Positions 7,955 through 12,218 of a stretch of DNA of 12,218 nt are shown here, piece by piece. Source of the stretch: Hydnum rufescens UP504 (taxonomy: Eukaryota; Basidiomycota; Agaricomycetes; Cantharellales; Hydnaceae). The DNA is taken from the NCBI GenBank assembly GCA_014904985.1, contig MU129459.1, positions 1 through 12,218 of the forward strand. The letters are read 5' to 3'. How positions within the stretch are numbered: position 1 is the stretch's first letter; each line of letters begins with the position of its first letter. Made by a program: the position numbers and the translations under genes. The notes under the pieces were generated by a model. It did no database searches. It was not told the DNA's origin and saw only the letters and a program-made list of their open reading frames with translations.

Positions 7955-9990
7955 CTAGCGCACGAGATTGACTATCGCAGGAGATATCCGATCCAATCCA
8001 CAGGAATCCACCAAGGGAAATAAACAGCTCATCACAACGATAATGTCGATGAGGTATCCCATCAGATATTGAAGGTTTTGGGGGCTTATACTACGGTATC
8101 GTTTAACAGAAACTCTATCCACACTCGATGGACACCAGCGTTCTTTGATAAATTGCATAGGCCTATGAAGGTAGTAAAGAACGATTGCAGCCGGGAGGAC
8201 AAATGGTACTGAAGGCGGGAGAGAGCCCCAACCATAGTAGCCGCGGGTCCGATAACCTTTACGGTGGTATTGACACTGAGATGTTTCCATATCATGCTTT
8301 GTCATTTAGATCTACAGGACAGGATGATGCTTACAGACCCGGAGGATTTGGATGGTCGCTTGCTAGATCTGTGAGCCAGAAATTCCGTCGACTTTAGACA
8401 CTACACCTAAGAACCCGATTAGTCTGAATAATCGTCGCAACGACTGATGCAAGACGTGCCTGATGGTTTGGGTCATTAAAATTCCAGACGTTGACGGATG
8501 TCACCATGGATGACCCTAGCGCATTCATCAAGTCAGATGCCATTAAAGACTCCGAGAACATTTAACCCCAATACTCTATAGAAATGAAAAAGTCTGCACG
8601 AAGGGGGGGGGAGTCGCTCGTGTTTCCAAAACGGACGCACTGTGTCGCCCAACACCCAGCACTGGAAGAAATCGTATCATAGTGGGAACGCCAGACAAGG
8701 AATGGTGAACAAATTGGACTCACTCTATCGATGTCGAGATCTTTGTTTCGAGACTACCTCTTTGAGGAACCGCGAAGAGTCAGGTTCCAAGAATCGGTTG
8801 CTCTGAATCACCAGTAGCCTCGCCCGTCGCTGTCTGGGTTTTCGGACCGGTCTTTGTGGGGGCATCGACGATACTGTTCATGGTGAGGTTCTCGATAGGT
8901 CTTTGTACTCAATTGTCGCTGGAAATCAGGGCCTATCAGTGTGAGAATAGTGGTCCAACCAATAGTACACACTAGAAACCTCGGTCCACGTATGTCAATT
9001 GCTTGCTGCTGCGTCGAGGGGCTTCTTGCAACTAACTTTGACGGCCTCCATAGCAGTCTCTTTGGCTCAACCCTCCCGTCCGACTACGTTACTACCAAGG
9101 GACCGTGCGAGAACACTCTTCTTTCACACGACAAGCTGGTCATACTTCAATGATTGGAACTTGGGATACGGGAGGATACGTTGCCAGCAGTCAGCAGCAT
9201 ACCAGTTTCAAGAGAGCTGATCAATATACCTTCGTTGGCAAGGTTCTGGAGGAGCATCCCATTTCCTCGCTCAAAAAGTCGACCTCCAGGAATTGGGATC
9301 CTGGAGCACACACAACCTAGAGCCATGAGAAATCACAATTTCTGGGGGTACACTGGATAAAAGGTAATGTCACACGCACCAAATAGCATGTAGCCTGTCT
9401 TTAAACGCCATTTCCGCGCTCCTCTTGATGAACTCTTGTGCCGTTCGAAGATTCTCGATAGCTCCACCAGCAAGTCCTCGCGAATCGTGTAGAATGAGTC
9501 GATGGCTGTCATTTGAGGTGAGTTCTTGATCAATATCATGTTGAGTGGCATGACCATCGGAGGTTCTCTATCGTATGCATTGGGATCAAGTAATGTGAGA
9601 TTTGGGGAAGCAAGGAGCACGCATAGCGAGGCTTTTGCCGTGGAATGCTGCATTGATCAAAGAAGACTTCCCCACCCCTGAGTACAAACGCTCCACACTG
9701 AATGAAATGTACAGCAAGGCTGCATGGCTCACTTTGCCCACAACGAGCACCCTGAACTTAACGACGCTACTTGAGCACCGACAGAGGTATAGAGGGCGAA
9801 CGTAGCATACCTTGAATCGTGTAGGAGAGAGTCGGTGGTGGGTCTGAGCCCCGGGGAGTCCTGCGATGCGTTGGTAGGATTGGTTGATGCCGATGGTTAA
9901 ACCATCACAGCCTGGCTCGAAGTTTCAGTACCTGGATCAGTGGAGTCCACAATATAGGAGCTAGCTGCACGATGCAGAGGAGGAACGCAG
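7955..9990 (-). pseudogene. Decayed AIG1/Toc34-like G-domain GTPase
   Basis: GTPase landmarks appear in the right order across several frames. A Ser/Thr/Pro-rich, probably disordered N-terminus lies at about 9965-9810 (SSYIVDSTDPGTETSS, with an in-frame TAA soon after). The P-loop reads FRVLVVGK then GVGKSSLINAAFHGKSLA, split by an intron at 9678-9732 (GTGAGC...CTCAG, 55 bp). G3 is LILHDSRG near 9498-9475, followed by NLRTAQEFIKR and KDRLHAIWC. G4 is KYDQLV (KYD codons 9147-9139). The expected residues just before it are mostly missing, consistent with a small deletion. Family-typical downstream segments follow: VIHGDI (8514) shifting frame into WNFNDP (8486), and a C-terminal hydrophobic segment YLMGYLIDIIVVMSCLF ending at 7955. 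Frame changes and stops rule out a functional product. It probably once bound and hydrolysed GTP. It lies head-to-head with the intact GTPase at 10458. Confidence 0.75.
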
Positions 9991-10396
9991 TGTCCCCAAC
10001 AGGGAACTTGAAGAGCGGCAGTTTGATTGTTGGTGTTGAAGACACGCTGAAGGCCTCGTGCACAGTCTGATTCATCAGAATGGAAGGTACAGAAAGCTAC
10101 GGACTGCCCGGTGGATCCTCAGGAATCAGTTACGTGAAGGGCCCCAATTCCCCTTCACGATTGTCACGACCGATTGACGAATCCCACTCAGGTAAAGTCG
10201 AGTTGTTATCTTGTTATCTAGTGTGCTCGAGAATAACCTGAGCAGCTCTCCATTGCATGATCGCAATCAGTTGAACGTCTCGAAGAAGCGGCCATGGAGA
10301 AGTTGGTGTTTCTCGGACAGAAGCTAATCAAGTTGACATAACGGGAATGCTCTTGCTGCATGCCTGGCCAGTGACATTTTGTAGCATGTGCACAAA

Positions 10397-10413
10397 TGTA
10401 TTACAGTAATACA
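10397..10413. promoter_or_regulatory. Palindrome upstream of the intact GTPase gene
   Basis: TGTATTAC and GTAATACA form a perfect 8-bp inverted repeat around a single central base, about 45 bp before the ATG at 10458. Its position in the presumed 5' leader or promoter suggests a possible dimeric-factor site or hairpin, but this is inference. The rest of 9991-10457 shows no clear TATA box. It must hold the promoter of the plus-strand gene and formerly that of the minus-strand GTPase. Confidence 0.3.
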
Positions 10414-10457
10414 CCACCTACACACGCCAACGCCGTCTCTCCTCTAGTCCGTCAGCC

Positions 10458-11951
10458 ATGTTCAAATTCCTCCGCAAGCATTTTAAACTCCCCAACAAAC
10501 TCACCAAGAAAGGATTCATCAAGAAGGAAGTCCCCGATGAACCAGTCCACGATGAAGTGGTCCCTGATGAAGAGGTCCCCTGTGAAGAGGTCCCGAACGT
10601 CCCCGGTGAAGAAAGCACTGACGAAGAAGTTTCCGATGAAGAAGTCCCCGACGAAGAAGTCCCCGATGAAGTCTCCGACGAAGAAGTCCCCGACGAAGTC
10701 TCCGACGAAGAAGTCTCCGACGAAGAAAGCTCCGATGAAGAAAGCTCCGATGAAGAAAGGGTCACCAGGCGCTTCAGGGTCCTCATACTTGGACCGGCGA
10801 ACGCGGGAAAGACCACTCTGCTTGAACGACTAACTGACAGCCCTGCCGGCGCGAGTATAGTAACCCGGGACGGAAAACGTGTAATTCCTACAGATGTTCG
10901 AGCTCAGTTTAGATGCTCTTCTAATTCATCCCTTTATCTCTCAGATCGAGGAGGTCCCCAGGGGATATGATCAAGTAAGGACCATCCTATCAAAGGCACG
11001 CTGTGGTTACTACATATTTTCATACCATCCAGCGAGGGATCCACACCATCGACGATGAAATCACTTACACATCAAACCCTGATCTCGTTTTCCACGACTC
11101 TGGTGGTTTCGAGGCGGGAGGGGACAAGGAGGTCGAGGCCGTCTGGCAATTTATTCGAAAGCGCTCGTTAGCTTCACCTTTACAACAGTTGCATGCGATT
11201 TGGTGCATTTACATTTTGGCTCATACCCCCCTCCACACTTGAACTCATCGGTTGCTCCAGGCTCTGCATCCCAACCGATAATGACAGGCCATTTGGATTC
11301 CTGCACTCAGGCTTTTTCTCAAAGCCCACAGCATCAGGTATGTCCCATGAGTTGCACCATTCGATCCTTTCTCTTATGCACTGGTCCATGTGTCCGTTCA
11401 GTGCCTGTGATCGGGATTTTCACCAAGCTGGATGGAAGAAAGACAAAAATTATGACTGAGGTTCTCGGCCCTGCTTCTGAACCATCTGATTTCCTCGCTT
11501 GTGCCCCGGAGGTGGAGCAGAAAGTGGCTGAATTTGTTAACAGACTTGAGACACAATTTCGGAATGAGCGCTACCCACCTGCTGGTTTTCTCAGGGTTGG
11601 AAGTATGTATATTCTATCTGAGTAGCAATTTTTCGCAGTTAAATTTTGGCATAAAGACATGCATGAAGTTACCGAGCAGAGCATAGCATTTTGCAACCAA
11701 CTTCTTGGAGCCACTATGGATGCCCTTCCCAATGAGACCCAGAGATCATTGCTTCACCTCACAGTTTGGAAAAGAAACCGCCGGCTTCATACCATCTATG
11801 TTTTACAGCGGTGAGTGTGGATGTCCAATAGATTAGTGACTAACAGTCATGTTTATCTCATAGAGTCCTTCATGGTGGAGTTGAAGGTGCTGTCTCAAGC
11901 TGTATCAATGAGATGATGGTACAATTTGACTATTTTCAGGGAACATCATGA
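10458..11951 (+). CDS. AIG1-like G-domain GTPase with acidic repeat N-terminus, seven exons
   Basis: The model joins 10458-10880, 10945-10974, 11033-11202, 11261-11337, 11402-11602, 11657-11810 and 11864-11951, giving 380 residues. All six introns are GT-AG, 53-64 bp, and every junction keeps frame. Residues 1-23 are basic (MFKFLRKHFK), 24-100 are an acidic DEEVP/DEEVS/DEESS repeat, and 104-300 are the G domain. G1 is GPANAGKT (112-119), preceded by FRVLIL. RGIHTIDDEI follows at 152-161. G3 is DSGG (173-176) in FHDSGGF, then LHAIW (204-208). G4 is TKLD (241-244) in VIGIFTKLD. A helical tail follows, with ATMDALPNETQ and LHTIYVLQR. No signal peptide or membrane segment is visible, so it is probably cytosolic or attached to a membrane surface by its basic N-terminus. 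The ATG is the first in this frame before the repeat and has A/T-C context (GCCATGTTC). The family binds and hydrolyses GTP; the cellular role of fungal members is not settled. The 3' end (stop at 11949-11951) is the least certain part. Confidence 0.75.
10527..10757 (+). repeat. Codon-periodic acidic tandem repeat in exon 1
   Basis: Units of roughly 9-15 bases based on GACGAAGAAGTCCCC / GATGAAGTCTCC are repeated, always in multiples of three. They encode blocks of DEEVP, DEVS, DEEVS and DEESS. Because the period keeps frame, the +1-shifted reading (within 10396-10833) is also open and encodes a basic KKSPTKK-type repeat. The antisense strand is open as well, with a Ser/Thr/Glu-rich repeat (10418-10816). 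Only the acidic frame continues into the P-loop, so it is taken as the real one. Copy number is likely to vary between strains. Confidence 0.85.
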
Positions 11952-12218
11952 CCAAAGCTCCAGGACCTGGGGAAGATGAAATATCCCAGTTATGTGCAGA
12001 TAAAGGGTTCAGGATTCTCATGGTGAGTCACTGTGCAAGTTGTGAGCAATATATTGATTGTCTCATATGCTGTAACGGCAACAACTGGTGATACATTGTT
12101 GGTTTGTTGGATGGCATCAACACCATAGGAGGTATAGCCACAAGCACTAACATTCAGTCCACACTGACTGACTTACATGCTTCTTTGTGGCATTGACAAT
12201 GTAGTTGGTCAGTCTGGA
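11948..12218 (+). CDS. Start of a further G-domain protein, cut by window edge
   Basis: The ATG at 11948 overlaps the TGA of the preceding gene by the sequence ATGA. It opens 25 codons with an acidic/Pro start (MTKAPGPGEDE), then SQLCADKGFRILM. KGFRILM is the usual lead-in to a GTPase P-loop. The frame then meets a canonical donor (GTGAGT, 12023). The last bases of the window read VGQSG in one frame (12204-12218), which would begin GxxxxGK. If the acceptor is the TAG at 12202-12204, the intron would be 182 bp, but the phase is off by one relative to VGQSG. A small extra exon, another splice choice, or decay is therefore needed. Alternatively this is a second G domain of the gene upstream. I could not find an in-frame splice joining them. 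Confidence 0.4.

Noticed and set aside
8941..9360. Four nested plus-strand ORFs of about 70 codons
   Set aside because: They lie opposite the GTPase pseudogene, overlap each other in different frames, and show no family motif.
10418..10816. 132-codon minus-strand Ser/Thr-rich ORF
   Set aside because: It is the antisense shadow of the same tandem repeat, open because the repeat period is a multiple of three.
10396..10833. 145-codon plus-strand ORF with KSP repeats as a separate gene
   Set aside because: It is the +1 reading of the in-frame acidic repeat and does not continue into the GTPase domain. It is noted as a finding but not annotated as a gene.
11003..11625. Separate plus-strand ORFs that run through the GTPase introns
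   Set aside because: Each is an exon of the seven-exon model extended into intron sequence, or an out-of-frame shadow. Splicing restores the continuous G domain.

Overview
The window looks like accessory DNA from a filamentous basidiomycete, most likely an Agaricomycete. The evidence is many GT-AG introns of about 53-64 bp, no bacterial-style gene packing, and two families of the kind found as multi-copy genes in these fungi: AIG1/Toc34-like 'G domain' GTPases and condensation-like (HxxxD-type) acyltransferases. I cannot name the genus from sequence alone. Family assignments rest on motif recognition by eye, not on a search. Layout: (1) Bases 1 to about 3375 are AT-rich and repeat-derived. 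The main feature is a large inverted-repeat structure at 684-2834. Its arms are about 540 bp, each built from about three diverged 160-bp tandem units. They flank a loop of about 1 kb that carries an LTR-like promoter (five TGACATCA motifs, one TGACTCA, a TATA box) and two AATAAA signals. Decayed coding-like sequence touches both outer ends. A 16-A tract marks the change to the next compartment. (2) Bases 3376-5270, minus strand, hold a decayed acyltransferase gene. At least two introns can still be placed, and the frameshifts I could localise are single extra bases in 5-base homopolymers. (3) Bases 5398-7612 hold a chain of minus-strand coding-like open stretches separated by stops and frame changes, which I cannot identify. 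(4) Bases 7955 to about 9990, minus strand, hold a decayed G-domain GTPase whose P-loop, G3, G4 and C-terminal motifs can be followed through several frames. (5) Bases 10458-11951, plus strand, hold an apparently intact seven-exon G-domain GTPase of 380 residues with a long acidic repeat at its N-terminus. (6) From 11948 to the right edge a second, partial G-domain gene seems to begin; its start codon overlaps the stop codon of the gene before it. How it fits together: this looks like a birth-and-death cluster of GTPase genes. One copy is dead (minus strand), one is alive and arranged head-to-head with it (plus strand), and a third is cut by the window edge. Next to it are a dead acyltransferase and a transposon-rich flank. 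No tRNA, rRNA, CRISPR array or prokaryotic regulatory element is supported.
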